A stretch of 64,000 nucleotides of DNA from Candidatus Caldilinea saccharophila (lineage in GTDB: Bacteria > Chloroflexota > Anaerolineae > Caldilineales > Caldilineaceae): assembly GCA_016710365.1 (NCBI GenBank), contig JADJVW010000002.1, positions 310,001 to 374,000 of the forward strand. Direction: 5' to 3'. Shown one piece after another: positions 53,176 to 63,500 of the stretch. How positions within the stretch are numbered: position 1 is the first letter of the stretch; every line of letters starts with the position of its first letter. Under the pieces are notes generated by a model. That model was not told the origin of the DNA and did no database searches. It saw only the letters and a list, made by a program, of their open reading frames with translations. The position numbers and the translations under genes are program-made.

Positions 53176-53742
53176 ATGGCATTGTTAGACATTGTGGCAG
53201 TCGATGATCCCGAATATGAAGTGCTGCTCAAAACTGCGCAGCGCGTCCGCGAGTTTGGCCCATCGCTCCATCAACTGCTGGACGATATGCTGGAGACTAT
53301 GCGCAAAGCGCCCGGGGTCGGCCTGGCCGCGCCCCAAGTCGGCGTCAGCCAACGCATCACGGTGATCGAGTATCCCGAGGACGAAGACGACCCGGAGAAC
53401 ACCAAGCGCGTTTATGAGATTATCAACCCGGAGATCATTAAGAAGCGCGGTGCGGATGTAGGACAGGAAGGATGCCTAAGCATTCCTGGCCTGGCGGCTG
53501 ATGTCGAGCGCGCCACACACGTCGTGATCAAGGCGCAGGACCGCTATGGCAAGGAGATTCGCATCAAAGCTTACGATTGGCTTGCCCGCATTTTCCAGCA
53601 CGAGATCGACCACCTGCACGGCGTGCTGATGACAGACAAAGCGCAAAAAGTCTACCGGCTGGTCAGGGGGGAGGACGGCGAGATCGATACCGTGCCGCTC
53701 GAAGAAATTCCCGATTTTCACAAGCTGGCAAGCCCGGCCTGA
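53176..53742 (+). CDS. def: Peptide deformylase
   Basis: 188 residues from ATG 53176 (CAGGAGC upstream). The three zinc motifs are complete: GVGLAAPQVG, EGCLSIPG and FQHEIDHLHG. The enzyme removes the formyl group from nascent proteins. A loop insertion with acidic residues (PEDEDDPENTKR) precedes the second motif, a type I feature. No fmt gene adjoins it in the window. Confidence 0.95.
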   Translation: MALLDIVAVDDPEYEVLLKTAQRVREFGPSLHQLLDDMLETMRKAPGVGLAAPQVGVSQRITVIEYPEDEDDPENTKRVYEIINPEIIKKRGADVGQEGCLSIPGLAADVERATHVVIKAQDRYGKEIRIKAYDWLARIFQHEIDHLHGVLMTDKAQKVYRLVRGEDGEIDTVPLEEIPDFHKLASPA

Positions 53743-53777
53743 CCGAGCATCAATCGCGCATCCTCAGCAACCTCAAC

Positions 53778-53834
53778 CTGGACAGAACAAACAGGCGAGT
53801 CGGGAATCCCGACTCGCCTGTTTGTTCTGTCCAG
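53778..53834. terminator. Near-perfect 28-bp palindrome between convergent genes
   Basis: Arms 53778-53805 and 53807-53834 are complementary over 28 bases with one central base. It sits between the stop of def (plus) and the stop of the RodZ-like gene (minus), the same layout as the 51537 palindrome. Likely a bidirectional terminator or a mobile palindromic unit. Confidence 0.65.
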
Positions 53835-53876
53835 CACCACCACAGGGCAGCAACTGATCTGTTTAAATCATGGGGA

Positions 53877-55043
53877 TCACGGCGTCGTGGGCGTCTCCAC
53901 CACGGGAAGATTGACAGGTGGATTGTTGACCAACTGTGCAAAAATCCACGCGCCGCTTTCGAGTTGGAACCACGCACCATCGGCTGTCTGCCCGACTATG
54001 GTCAGCGTCTCGCCTTCGGTGGCGGCCCCGACGACAGGCGCTTCCGTCGAAGGGCTCTGCCGCAAATTAGCCGCGGTAATGACGGTGGCGGGCTCCGTTA
54101 CTTCTGCTACGGGCGCCGCAGCAACTTCTGGCTGTGGCGTCGGCGTCGGCAAGAGCGCCAATAAGTCGACGGCTGGCGCCGCAGCAACCTCAGGCTGTTG
54201 GACAGCTTCTGGCGTCGGTGCGACCTCGACGAGGGGTTGGGGTGCCTCCGTGGCGGATGGCGGTGCAGCTTCTTCGACCGCGGGCGCTGCCGCCTCTGCC
54301 CCTGGCTCCACATTCACACTTTCGGTGGCGGTTGACGGTGCGAGTAAATTCTCCGGCAGGGCCGCAACTTCTTCTGCCCGTTGCTCAGGGGCAGGCGTCG
54401 CAGCCGCGGCTTGTTGCCATGCCACCACCTGCTCCTGTACGGCAGCGATGCCATTGCCGATCTCATCTCCCAATTGCGTGACCGACCACCAGACCAATGC
54501 GGCCAGCGCGGCAACGCTCAGCACAACAACAAGCGGCATCAGATTGATGCGCCGCGGAGATTCCAGTTCTTCGGATTCGTCGTGCAGCGCCACATCTTTT
54601 GGGCGATAATCGACGGCGCGCTCAGGTGGCAAAGGCGACCCCGCGCTGGTGTCAGCCAACACGGTTGCCAACGATTCGTCGGCAATGGCGCGCCGGCGCT
54701 CGATCATTTCCGTTGGTTCGATGCCCAGGTAAGTTGAATAGTTACGCAGGAAGCCACGCCCTACCACTTCACCGGGCAGGAGATCCCATTCATCCGACTC
54801 GAGCGCAGCGAGATATTTCTGACGGATACGCGTGGCAACCTCAGCCTCGGCCAAAGTCACACCCATCGCCTCACGTCGTTCTCTCAAGATCGGCCCGGTT
54901 GCGGGGCTGGCGGTCTGGGCGACGCGCCCGCTCTTACCGCGTTCAGGTTTCATCGAAGCTTCTGCATTCGTGGCTTTTCGTGTGTTGTATGTCAGCATGT
55001 CCGCTGCATATTCCATCGCCTTTGCGTCCGAGCGACTGGACAT
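53877..55043 (-). CDS. RodZ-like HTH-membrane protein with SH3b domain
   Basis: 388 residues from ATG 55043 (GGAGG upstream). An N-terminal cytoplasmic HTH of the RodZ type (LRERREAMGVTLAEAEVATR) at about residues 52-110, with RGFLRNYSTYLGIEP. A single helix near 169-191 (INLMPLVVVLSVAALAALVW) and an extended Ala/Pro/Glu-rich periplasmic segment of about 140 residues follow, then a C-terminal SH3b-type domain (NLRQSPSTEAPVVG). RodZ links MreB to the envelope in rods. SH3b in place of the usual DUF4115 domain points to cell-wall binding; exact role unknown. Confidence 0.8.
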   Translation of the reverse strand: MSSRSDAKAMEYAADMLTYNTRKATNAEASMKPERGKSGRVAQTASPATGPILRERREAMGVTLAEAEVATRIRQKYLAALESDEWDLLPGEVVGRGFLRNYSTYLGIEPTEMIERRRAIADESLATVLADTSAGSPLPPERAVDYRPKDVALHDESEELESPRRINLMPLVVVLSVAALAALVWWSVTQLGDEIGNGIAAVQEQVVAWQQAAAATPAPEQRAEEVAALPENLLAPSTATESVNVEPGAEAAAPAVEEAAPPSATEAPQPLVEVAPTPEAVQQPEVAAAPAVDLLALLPTPTPQPEVAAAPVAEVTEPATVITAANLRQSPSTEAPVVGAATEGETLTIVGQTADGAWFQLESGAWIFAQLVNNPPVNLPVVETPTTP

Positions 55044-55244
55044 TTTTGCCTCCACTCTTGGCGGCTCGGAGACTCGTCGACGCCATTCACCTTACGGCGC
55101 TTTCCTATCGCAAAGTCTAGCGTGCCGCACACCCTTTGTCAATTCCGTACGCGCTTGCCAAGTCTGCAAACGTGTTCCAAGCAACGCAGCAGATTGCGGC
55201 GCGGTTCCACGTCTCGGCAACCAGCCCCATTGCGTCAGCCGGCA

Positions 55245-55274
55245 AAAACGCCTCTCCGTGTAGAGAGGCGTTTT
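55245..55274. terminator. 12-bp hairpin with T-runs on both sides
   Basis: AAAACGCCTCTC and GAGAGGCGTTTT flank CGTGTA; on each strand the stem is followed by T4-T5, so it can act as a bidirectional intrinsic terminator. It stands between the RodZ-like leader and the following intergenic stretch. Confidence 0.6.
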
Positions 55275-55613
55275 CTAAGCCGTTAGAGAGAGACTCGAGC
55301 TCCCGACCTGCGACCGGCCGCCATCGCGGCGCACCGGCTCCGGTTGAACGACTTCACAAAATAGGCTGCCGAGCATGGCGTCACTGAGTTGGGCGCCATC
55401 ACTTCGCATACCATCCGTGCATGGTTCGCAGACCAATTGCAAGCTGGCCGCATAGACCGGCGCAATCGATCCCACCATGATTCGTCCTATGCAGGGTTAC
55501 GGCGGCGGCAAGGACGCCAAACGCATCGACGAAGACAAGAAACGACCCGCAAAGGCGCAAAGAAAGCTGCGGCGGTCTCGATTGACGCTGACCAGGCTAA
55601 GACGCTCAAGACC
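55275..55613. other. Unassigned stretch between RodZ-like gene and GH130 gene
   Basis: Short plus-strand frames (about 55389-55619 and 55477-55665, basic peptides such as GGKDAKRIDEDKKRPAKAQR) show no recognised domain. A T-arm-like segment near 55295-55315 on the minus strand has no matching acceptor stem, so I do not call a tRNA. Confidence 0.35.
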
Positions 55614-56651
55614 CTATGACGGGAAGGCGTTCTGTTTCACGAAGTCGACGACGTCATCCACATAGCCAAAGGCGAGACAGGTGGTGGTGTCGGCGGCGCC
55701 GTAGTAAATGGCGAGGCGTCCGGTGTCAGCGTCCACCAGCGCGGCGCACGGGAAGGCGACATTGGGCACATCGCCGGTGCGTTCGTAGGGCGCTTGCGGC
55801 GCCAGCAGATAAGGCTGGCCGCGGGCGATGACCTGCCACGGTTGGTCAAGGTCAAGCAACGCGGCGCCGAAGCTGTAGACGAAGCCGTTGCACGAGGTCA
55901 ACACGCCGTGATAGATGAGCAGCCAGCCTTCGCTCGTCTCGATGGGAATCGGCCCGGCGCCGATCTTGGTGGATTGCCAGCCACCCTTGGTCCCCATAAC
56001 ATGCCGATGGCGTCCCCAGTGCACCATGTCTGGACTTTCACTGTAATAGATGTCGCCAAAGGGCGTGTGGCCGTTGTCGCTGGGGCGGCTGAGCATGGCG
56101 TACTTGCCGTTGATGCGGCGCGGGAAGAGCACGCCGTTGCGGTTGAAGGGCAGAAAAGCGTTCTCCATCTGATAAAACGTCTCGAAATCGATGGTGTACC
56201 CCACGCCGATGGTGGGGCCGTGGTAGCCATTACACCACGTGACGTAATAGCGATCCTCGATCCAGCAGACGCGCGGGTCGTAAGCGTACTCAAAATTGTT
56301 GACTTCGGCCGCCATCGCATTGTCCGGCATAAAGTGAATACGTTCCGGCTCGATGCTCCAGGTGACGCCGTCAGCGCTGCGTCCGGCGTGGATCTGCATC
56401 TGACGGCGCTTGTCGTCGCAGCGAAAGACGCCGGCAAAGGCGCCTTCATAGGGCACGACCGCGCTGTTGAAGATGCTGTTGGAAGTCGGCGTCAAGTCGT
56501 GCGGGATGATCGGGTTGCGTTGCGAACGCCACACGACGGCGCTGCTTCCCGGTGGGCGATCCTCCCAGGGAATGGTGGGCAATGGCGAATGGGCGATACG
56601 AACGCGCGGCTCATTCGCCCTGGCAAGACCGGATGTTGCAGACTGATTCAT
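55614..56651 (-). CDS. GH130-family glycosidase/phosphorylase
   Basis: 345 residues from ATG 56651 (AGGGG upstream). A five-bladed beta-propeller fold is implied by the repeated strand blocks ([60 protein letters not shown]). [10 protein letters not shown] carries the catalytic Asp region of GH130 enzymes, which phosphorolyse or hydrolyse beta-1,2- or beta-1,4-linked mannosides. The Lys/Arg phosphate-contact set cannot be confirmed by eye, so phosphorylase versus hydrolase is open. Cytoplasmic (no signal). A LacI-type operator candidate lies 60 bases upstream. Confidence 0.85.
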   Translation of the reverse strand: MNQSATSGLARANEPRVRIAHSPLPTIPWEDRPPGSSAVVWRSQRNPIIPHDLTPTSNSIFNSAVVPYEGAFAGVFRCDDKRRQMQIHAGRSADGVTWSIEPERIHFMPDNAMAAEVNNFEYAYDPRVCWIEDRYYVTWCNGYHGPTIGVGYTIDFETFYQMENAFLPFNRNGVLFPRRINGKYAMLSRPSDNGHTPFGDIYYSESPDMVHWGRHRHVMGTKGGWQSTKIGAGPIPIETSEGWLLIYHGVLTSCNGFVYSFGAALLDLDQPWQVIARGQPYLLAPQAPYERTGDVPNVAFPCAALVDADTGRLAIYYGAADTTTCLAFGYVDDVVDFVKQNAFPS

Positions 56652-56713
56652 GGCTGGCCCCTGCTGTTTGAATTGAGGATGATACGGGATCAAAACGATG
56701 GCGCATGTTGTTT

Positions 56714-56729
56714 AGTAAACGTTTTGCAA
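56714..56729 (-). promoter_or_regulatory. LacI-family-type operator candidate
   Basis: The palindromic core AAACGTTT (56717-56724) within TTGCAAAACGTTTACTAA (minus strand) resembles operators of LacI/GalR regulators, which commonly control sugar-use genes. It precedes the GH130 gene. No regulator gene is present in the window. Confidence 0.35.
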
Positions 56730-56800
56730 TTTTGTTTGCTGTTGCGTGTACTATAGCGTAGCCAATACCCGGTGTCAATGAAAAGTCGGCGCCGGCGATC

Positions 56801-57784
56801 TCACCAGACCGCCTGGTAGAGACGCAGCCAGTTGCCGCCGATCAGCTTGCGAACGTCATCAGGCGGATAGCCGCGCGCCAGCAGCCCGTGCGTCACATTG
56901 GCGCATTCAGCAATCGAGGCAAAGCCCGTCGTTGGCGTCACGCTGGCAAACTGCTTCACGACTTCCGGGCGCATCCCGCGCAGCGCCTGTGCCGCAATCT
57001 CGGCCGGCATCTCCTCCATAAAGTCGGGCCCCAGCCCCACATGGTCAATCCCGACCAGGTTGACCAGATAGTCGATGGTATCCAGATAATCATCCAGCGT
57101 TGCGTGCATGTCGCAGGTGAGCATGGGGGCAAAAGCCACCGCACCGACGATGCCGCCGCGTGCAGCCAGAGCCAGGAGCGCATCGTCGCTCTTGTTGCGC
57201 GGGTTGGGGCAGCGCGCCAGCGGGTTGGCATGGGTTATCGCCACGGGGTGCTGTGACGCTTCGATGGCGTCGCGCGTGGTGCGCGGCCCGCAGTGCGAAA
57301 GATCGATCAACATGCCCAGACGATTCATCTCGCCGACGACCGCGTGGCCAAAGGGGGTCAAGCCGCTGTCGTCCGCTTCCAGACAGCCGCAGCCGACGCG
57401 GTTGCAGTGATTGTAGGTAAGCTGGACAATCCGCACGCCCAGCGCACGATAGACGGCCAGCAGTTCCAGCTTGTCGCCGATCGGCGCGGTGTCCTGAAAG
57501 CCCAGGATCAACCCGACGCGGCCACTCGTCTTCGCCGCGCCAATATCGGCCACATCGACCACCTGCATGATGCGATCTTGATGAGCGCGCACCAGGGCGA
57601 GCAGATCGGCAATCAGCGTCATCGTCTGCGGCAGATCGTGCCAGGCCGCAATCGTGGCATTCACCGCAGTCACGCCACCCAGCGCCAGCCGCTCCAACAC
57701 AGACGGGACGTAGAACCAGCTAGCATTCAAGCCATCGATCACAATACTCGTCCGGTGCACATCGTTGGCAGATACGGAATTCAT
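56801..57784 (-). CDS. Membrane-dipeptidase-like peptidase M19
   Basis: 327 residues. M19 renal-dipeptidase blocks: VIDGLNASWFY (position of the first metal-binding His-x-Asp, here D-G, so the HxD pair is altered), FQDTAPIG (metal-binding Gln/Glu), LTYNHCNRVGCGC, LIDLSHCGPRTTRDAI with the conserved His, ITHANPLARC with the second His, and GIDHVGLGPDF with the Asp. The missing N-terminal HxD, replaced by Gly and Asn, suggests one metal ligand is lost or a different chemistry. Cytoplasmic. Between a GH130 gene and a STAND regulator. Confidence 0.82.
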   Translation of the reverse strand: MNSVSANDVHRTSIVIDGLNASWFYVPSVLERLALGGVTAVNATIAAWHDLPQTMTLIADLLALVRAHQDRIMQVVDVADIGAAKTSGRVGLILGFQDTAPIGDKLELLAVYRALGVRIVQLTYNHCNRVGCGCLEADDSGLTPFGHAVVGEMNRLGMLIDLSHCGPRTTRDAIEASQHPVAITHANPLARCPNPRNKSDDALLALAARGGIVGAVAFAPMLTCDMHATLDDYLDTIDYLVNLVGIDHVGLGPDFMEEMPAEIAAQALRGMRPEVVKQFASVTPTTGFASIAECANVTHGLLARGYPPDDVRKLIGGNWLRLYQAVW

Positions 57785-57810
57785 CGCTGCTCCTTTTGGT
57801 AAACCGCCGA

Positions 57811-60309
57811 TTATGATTTTTCAGAGTCGATCATAGACGATTGCGCTGCCAGCGCCAATGCCAGGACCTCCGCCCTCGCCAGCCGCGATCCCGCCTCAAG
57901 GGAGGCTCTCCATTCCGCTGCTTCCAGCAGCGCAGCCGCCGGCGCCATCAACCGGTCGCGGACGCGCTGCCCAAAGGGTGTAACCCGGCAGCCAATCTGT
58001 GCGCGCCATGCGTCGACCGCGCCCAGGAGTTGCGCCGCGCTTGTCATCTGGCCACGTGCAACCAGGAGACCGGCGGCGCCCTCCAGCGCCGCCAGCATGC
58101 CATCCTCACCGCCGAGGGTGCGGTACATTTGCAGCGATTCTTGCAAGGCAACCGCGGCCGCGGCAAAGTCGCCACGCCACAGATGCAGATAGCCACGGTT
58201 GCGCGCCGCCCACGCCTGACCGTGCTGATGGCCTGCACGGGTGAAGCGGGCGTAGGCGCTGGCAAAAGCGGCGTCGGCATCGTCGAGATCGCCGCGCAAC
58301 AGATAGACCTCGCCCAGCATGTTCAGGGCGGAGGCCTGGCTGGGCTCGTCGTCATTCGCCGCGTGAAAGGCCAGGACTTCAACCAGCAGCGGCGCGGCCG
58401 CCGCCAACTCACCCTGTTCGACCAGCACCGAACCGAGCATCTCCGTGACCAGGGCGAGGTGCCAGGGTCGTTCCAGCGTGCGCAACAGGGTCGTCGCCTC
58501 GGCAAGTGCACGCTGGCTCTGCGCCAGCTCGCCCGCCAGGAGCCAGGCATAGCCGCGCTGATACAGCAGCCATGCCCGATCAAAGGGCAGATCCGCTTCT
58601 TGAATAAGCACTGTGGCGGCGGCGAAGTCGTTCTGCGCCAGCGCATATTCAGCGCGTAATGTGTGCAACATGCCGCGCACCGTCAGGGCGCGGACGCGCA
58701 GACAGGGGGCTGCCGCGCCAGAGCGATCCAGCGCAGCAGTCAACCAGCCGATCCCCTCATGCCAGCCGCCGTTCAAGTACCAGAAGTGACCGAGCAACCC
58801 AGACAGTTCAAGCGCACGCTCGGCTGCCTCCAGCGCGTCGGCGTGATCGAGCAACCAGTGCAAAAGCCCGCGCAAGTTTTCCTGGTCGGCGGAAAGACGC
58901 TGTCGCCAGAGATCTTCGTTGCGCTCAATCGCATAGACCGTGTGATTCTGCTGCGCCAGGTCGATGCAAAAATCCGCATGGCGCAACCAGATGGCAGGGG
59001 CGGCGCCCGATGCCTGCAAGGCTTCCGCAGCAAAGGCGCGGATCGTATCGATCAGACGGTAGGTGGAGACCCCGCCCAGGTTTGTCTCGACGGCCAGCAG
59101 GCTGTGATTCACCAACGTCGCCAACGCCGTTTCGGTCGACGCATCTGGTGGATCGGCGGAGGGCGCGGCCACAACAGCCGCGCGTGTGGCCGCAAAGGGG
59201 CCAGCAAAGACGCTCAGGCTACAGAACAGCCGCTGTTCTTCCAGTGGCAGCAGGCGATAGCTCCAGTCGATCGCGGCGCGCAAGGTGCGCTGGCGGGAGG
59301 GCAGGTCGCGCGCACCTTGCGTCAGCAGATCCAAGGTGTGGTCGCTGTCCTGGAGATTAGCCAGCAATTCGCCGGCCGTGCGGTCGCGCAGGCGTGCGGC
59401 CGCCAACTCAATTGCCAAGGGAATCCCGGCCAGCCGCGCGCAGATCTGCTCGATCGTTGCAAGCGTTGCGCCATCCGGTGTGAAGCGCCGATCAAACGCG
59501 CGCACACGCGCCACAAACAGGCGGATCGCCGGCGGCCAGTTAGCTTCAGCTAGCAACGCATCCTCATCGCCATGGACATCCAGGGGAGCGACGACAACTT
59601 CCTGCTCGCCCGAAAGCTGCAGCGGGACGCGGCTGGTCACCAGCACCTTGAGCCGGGCAGAGTGGCGCAGCAGCGCCGCGACATCGTCGGCCGCGGCTGG
59701 AATCTGTTCAAAGTTGTCCAGAATCAGGAGCAGGTCACGGGGCTGGAGCGCCATGGCGACACTTGCGCGCGGGTGGTGCGCAGATGACAATGGCAAGGCC
59801 AGTGTCTGCGCCACGACTGTGCAAAGGAGATCGGCATCGACCAGCGCCGCCAGATCGACCACCCAGACACCGTCGGCAAACTTCGTAGCCAGCGCATGGC
59901 CCGTCTGAATCGCCAGGCGCGTCTTCCCCACGCCGGGCGACCCGAGCAGCGTCACCAGGCGCGTGCCCGCCTCGCACAGCAACGCTGCGACCGCTGCGAC
60001 CTCAGCCTCGCGCCCGATCAAGGGGGTGAGCGGGTGCGGGAGGTTGCCCGCCTGGTGCGCGCGCGGCGGCACGGACCCAGGGAGAGCGGTGGCCCGCGCC
60101 TGCTTGACAAAGGCGTCGCGCTCGTCCGGCGCCACCGCCAGCACTTGCGCCAGCGCGGCCGCAAGTTCGCGGGAAGGCCGCCGCTCGCCCGCCTCGATCT
60201 TCTTGAGCGTCTCGACCGAATAGCCGATGATGGCCGCCAGTTGCGCGCGCGTGAGGTCAAGCTGCTTGCGCCGCGTTCTGATCCACTGTCCAACCTGTGC
60301 GTCATCCAC
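57811..60309 (-). CDS. XRE-HTH plus NB-ARC (STAND) ATPase regulator with TPR-like tail
   Basis: 832 residues. N-terminal HTH (WIRTRRKQLDLTRAQLAAII then TLKKIEAGERRPSRELAAAL), then linker, then the NB-ARC domain with P-loop LLGSPGVGKTRL near 116-127 and Walker B LLLILDNFEQI near 192-202. The C-terminal half has many helical repeats (AYALAQNDFAAATVLIQEAD, VYLLRGDLDDADAAFASAYA) typical of TPR, probably binding a ligand or partner. Related in design to the gene at 11589. It lies 26 bases ahead of the M19 gene on the same strand, so it may be transcribed with it or control it. Confidence 0.9.
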   Translation of the reverse strand: MDDAQVGQWIRTRRKQLDLTRAQLAAIIGYSVETLKKIEAGERRPSRELAAALAQVLAVAPDERDAFVKQARATALPGSVPPRAHQAGNLPHPLTPLIGREAEVAAVAALLCEAGTRLVTLLGSPGVGKTRLAIQTGHALATKFADGVWVVDLAALVDADLLCTVVAQTLALPLSSAHHPRASVAMALQPRDLLLILDNFEQIPAAADDVAALLRHSARLKVLVTSRVPLQLSGEQEVVVAPLDVHGDEDALLAEANWPPAIRLFVARVRAFDRRFTPDGATLATIEQICARLAGIPLAIELAAARLRDRTAGELLANLQDSDHTLDLLTQGARDLPSRQRTLRAAIDWSYRLLPLEEQRLFCSLSVFAGPFAATRAAVVAAPSADPPDASTETALATLVNHSLLAVETNLGGVSTYRLIDTIRAFAAEALQASGAAPAIWLRHADFCIDLAQQNHTVYAIERNEDLWRQRLSADQENLRGLLHWLLDHADALEAAERALELSGLLGHFWYLNGGWHEGIGWLTAALDRSGAAAPCLRVRALTVRGMLHTLRAEYALAQNDFAAATVLIQEADLPFDRAWLLYQRGYAWLLAGELAQSQRALAEATTLLRTLERPWHLALVTEMLGSVLVEQGELAAAAPLLVEVLAFHAANDDEPSQASALNMLGEVYLLRGDLDDADAAFASAYARFTRAGHQHGQAWAARNRGYLHLWRGDFAAAAVALQESLQMYRTLGGEDGMLAALEGAAGLLVARGQMTSAAQLLGAVDAWRAQIGCRVTPFGQRVRDRLMAPAAALLEAAEWRASLEAGSRLARAEVLALALAAQSSMIDSEKS

Positions 60310-60512
60310 GCCTTAATCTCCCTCTGTCTACACCGACTGTACCACTTTTTGCACCTGTGATTGTACCTGAAGGTGGTCTATTCATTCATGGGATGACCCT
60401 TCAGAATAGGTGCGCATCATCGTTTGTCCACTGCAGCCACAAATTCGTCAAAAAGCAGCTTCGCCTCCCCGCGCCAGATTTCACTTTTGTTCACCAGCTT
60501 ACCAGGAGCACC

Positions 60513-63500
60513 ATGCACATCAACCGATTTGCCGTATTGACTGCCTTGACCACGATCCTGCTGATCTTGGGCTTGCTGGGCCACCTGCCGGCGCTGGCTG
60601 CACCCGCCGACAGCGTTGTCGGTGACGGCACGGCGGCCAGTTGCGACGGCAACGCACTGGAAGCCGCCATCATGGCCGGCGGCAGCGTCACCTTTGACTG
60701 TGGCGGCGTGCATACCATCCTGGCCAACACGATGGTCGTCGACAGCGGTCTCAACGTGGTGGTGGACGGCGGTGGCCTCATTACCGTCAGCGGCGAGGAG
60801 CTACGCCAGCTCTTCATTGTTAATGCCGGCGCCAGCCTCACGCTGAACAACATCACGCTGAGCAACGGCAACTGGCCAGGTCGCGGCGGCGCGGTCGCCG
60901 TCGATGGCGAGGTGACGTTGAACAACAGCACCGTGCGCAACAGCCAGTCATCATGTCAGGTATGCGACGGGACGGACGGGATCGGCGGCGCCATCGTCGT
61001 GGAAAACAGCGGCTCGCTGACCGTCACCAACAGCCAGATCCTGAACAACCAGGCAACCGGTGCGGGTGGAGCGCTCGGCCTCTTTGGCGGCGCGACCACC
61101 GTCACCAACAGCACCATCGACGGCAATCGCAGCGGCGGTCTCGGCGGCGGGGTGTGGACGAATGAGGGCGCAACGCTCACGCTCACCGACAGCCGCGTCA
61201 GCAACAACGAAGCGGCTGTCGGCAACGCAGGGTCGGGCGGCGGGTTGGTCACGCGCGGCGATACCACAATTGTGCGCAGCACGCTCAGCGCCAACCTGGC
61301 AGATGATGGCGGCGCACTCATCGTCCGGGGCGGCAGTTTACGCGTCGAGAACAGCACCATCAGCGGCAACCGGGCGCGTGTGCTTGCCGGCGGTGTGCGC
61401 TTCGAACTGCCCGTGGGTGCAGGCTCAGCCAGCCTGATCAACAGCACGCTGGTCGGCAACATCGTGGTCAACGTCGATAACGTCAGCAGCAACGCCAATG
61501 TCTACATCGACGGCCAGACGCAAGCGCCGATCTTCCAGAACAGCGTGATCGCCGGCAGTGTGACCGGCCCCAATTGCGTGCTGGGCGTTGCGCCCCAGTC
61601 GCTTGGCTACAACCTGGTCAGTGATGGCAGTTGTGCTCTGAGCGGCACGGGCGACCAGCAATCTGTCAACCTGCTGCTGGACACGCTGAAGGACAATGGC
61701 GGGCCGACGCAGACGCACCTGCCCTTTGTCGGCAGCCCGGTGGTCGATGCCGTTCCCGCGGCCAATTGTCCGGTCAGCACAGATCAGCGCGGCATCCTGC
61801 GGCCGCAGGGGCCGAATTGCGACGCTGGCGCGGTGGAGGAAATTCCGACCACGCAGCCACCGTTGCCGATCACCCAGCCCTACTATCTGGGCAAGCTGCT
61901 CGTGCGTCCCATCAAGCTGCCGATCTTTGCCATCAAGCCCAACATCGCCGCCACCCAACTCGAGATCACCCAGGGCATTCAGGAGGCAGACGGGCTGGGC
62001 GTGACGCTCGTTGCCGGCAAGCGCACCTTTGTCCGCTTCCACGTCGAGAAGACGAGCGGTTTCGCCAACCCGATCGTCGGCGCGCGGCTGTGGCGCATCG
62101 TCAACGGCCAGCGCGTCGGCGACCCGATCCTGCCCAGCGCGCAACCTGGCCTCTACTATTTCCTACCCGTAAAACTTGGCGGCGCCAAGTATATCGTCGA
62201 CCCGACGATCACGGTGCTCAGTTCCCCGGACCGCAACGCGCTGGGCGATTCCTTCTTCTTCCGCCTGCCCGACAGTTGGACCGCGGCCGGGCCACTGGCT
62301 ATAGAGGCGGAGGTCAACCCCACGTTCCTGCCCAATGCCGTCGATGAGGCGACGCGCAGCGACAATACGCTGCGCACCAGCATGACCTTTGTGGACACGC
62401 CGCGCATGATCCTGCGCCTCTTCTCCGTGCGCTATCGCAACAACGGCACGCTCTATGCGCCTACCGAGACGCAACTGCGCGAGGTGGAAGATTGGCTGCG
62501 CCGCGCCTATCCGATCGCACGCCTGACCGTCATCCGCGACAGCGAAGATATGACCAACCTCAACCGCATCCCTACCTGCGATGAAGTCAACGGCCGCCTC
62601 TTCTGGGACAATCTCTTTCTCAAGTGGGCGGGGATTGATGCCGTGCCGACGCGCTATTTTGGCCTGGTGGCCGACGCCAGCAGCGCGGTGTGGATGCGCG
62701 GCTGCGCAACCGATATTCCCAGTTTTATCGCTTCCGGGCCAACCGGCGACCCCAACAACCATGGCTTCTCCTCTTGGGACAAAGACAACGACGGCGAGAG
62801 CTATGGCGATTGGTACACCGGTCACGAACTGGCGCACACGTGGGGGCGCAGCCATGTCACCTGCCGCGGCGACGAAGGCGGGCCGACATGAGCTATCCCA
62901 TGGGGAGAGCGGCTCGATCGGGCGGCAAGGCGGTCAGAACAAGTACTGGGGCTTCGACATCTACCTGCGCGGCCGATTGTCTATCCACCGACGTGGAAGG
63001 ATATTATGGTCTACTGTAACAACCAATGGATTTCAGCTTACACCTATGAAGCCATTCGCAACCGCCTGGTCTCCGAAAATGCGGCTGCGGCGCTCGCCAG
63101 CAACGTGGACGCGCCGCTGGCTGACTATCTGGTCATCCAGGGCAGCGTGACGCCGGCCGGGCCTTCGGCGACGCTGGACGAAATCTATCGGCTGACGGCG
63201 CCGTCGGCGCTGGCGAGCTCTGCGCCGGGCGCCTACGCCATCCGCTTGATCGGGGCCGGCGGCAGCGTGCTGGCCAATTATCCCTTCACCCCGCGCGCCG
63301 ATACGGAGGCTCCCGACGACCTGACCAAGCCCTTGCTGGTCATGGAGCAGGGTCCCCTTTGTGGCCGGTACAACCCAGATTCAGATCGTCGCCGGCGCCA
63401 CTGTGTTGGCCACGCGCGCCGTCAGCGCCAATGCACCGACCGTTGCCGTCACCGCACCGTCCGGCGGTGAAACTGTCGACAGCGCGGGGCTGACCGTGAC

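Noticed and set aside
55290..55330. Possible tRNA on the minus strand
   Set aside because: A T-arm-like segment is visible but no acceptor partner (GCCGTTA) and no D-arm or anticodon arm can be placed upstream, so it is not called.
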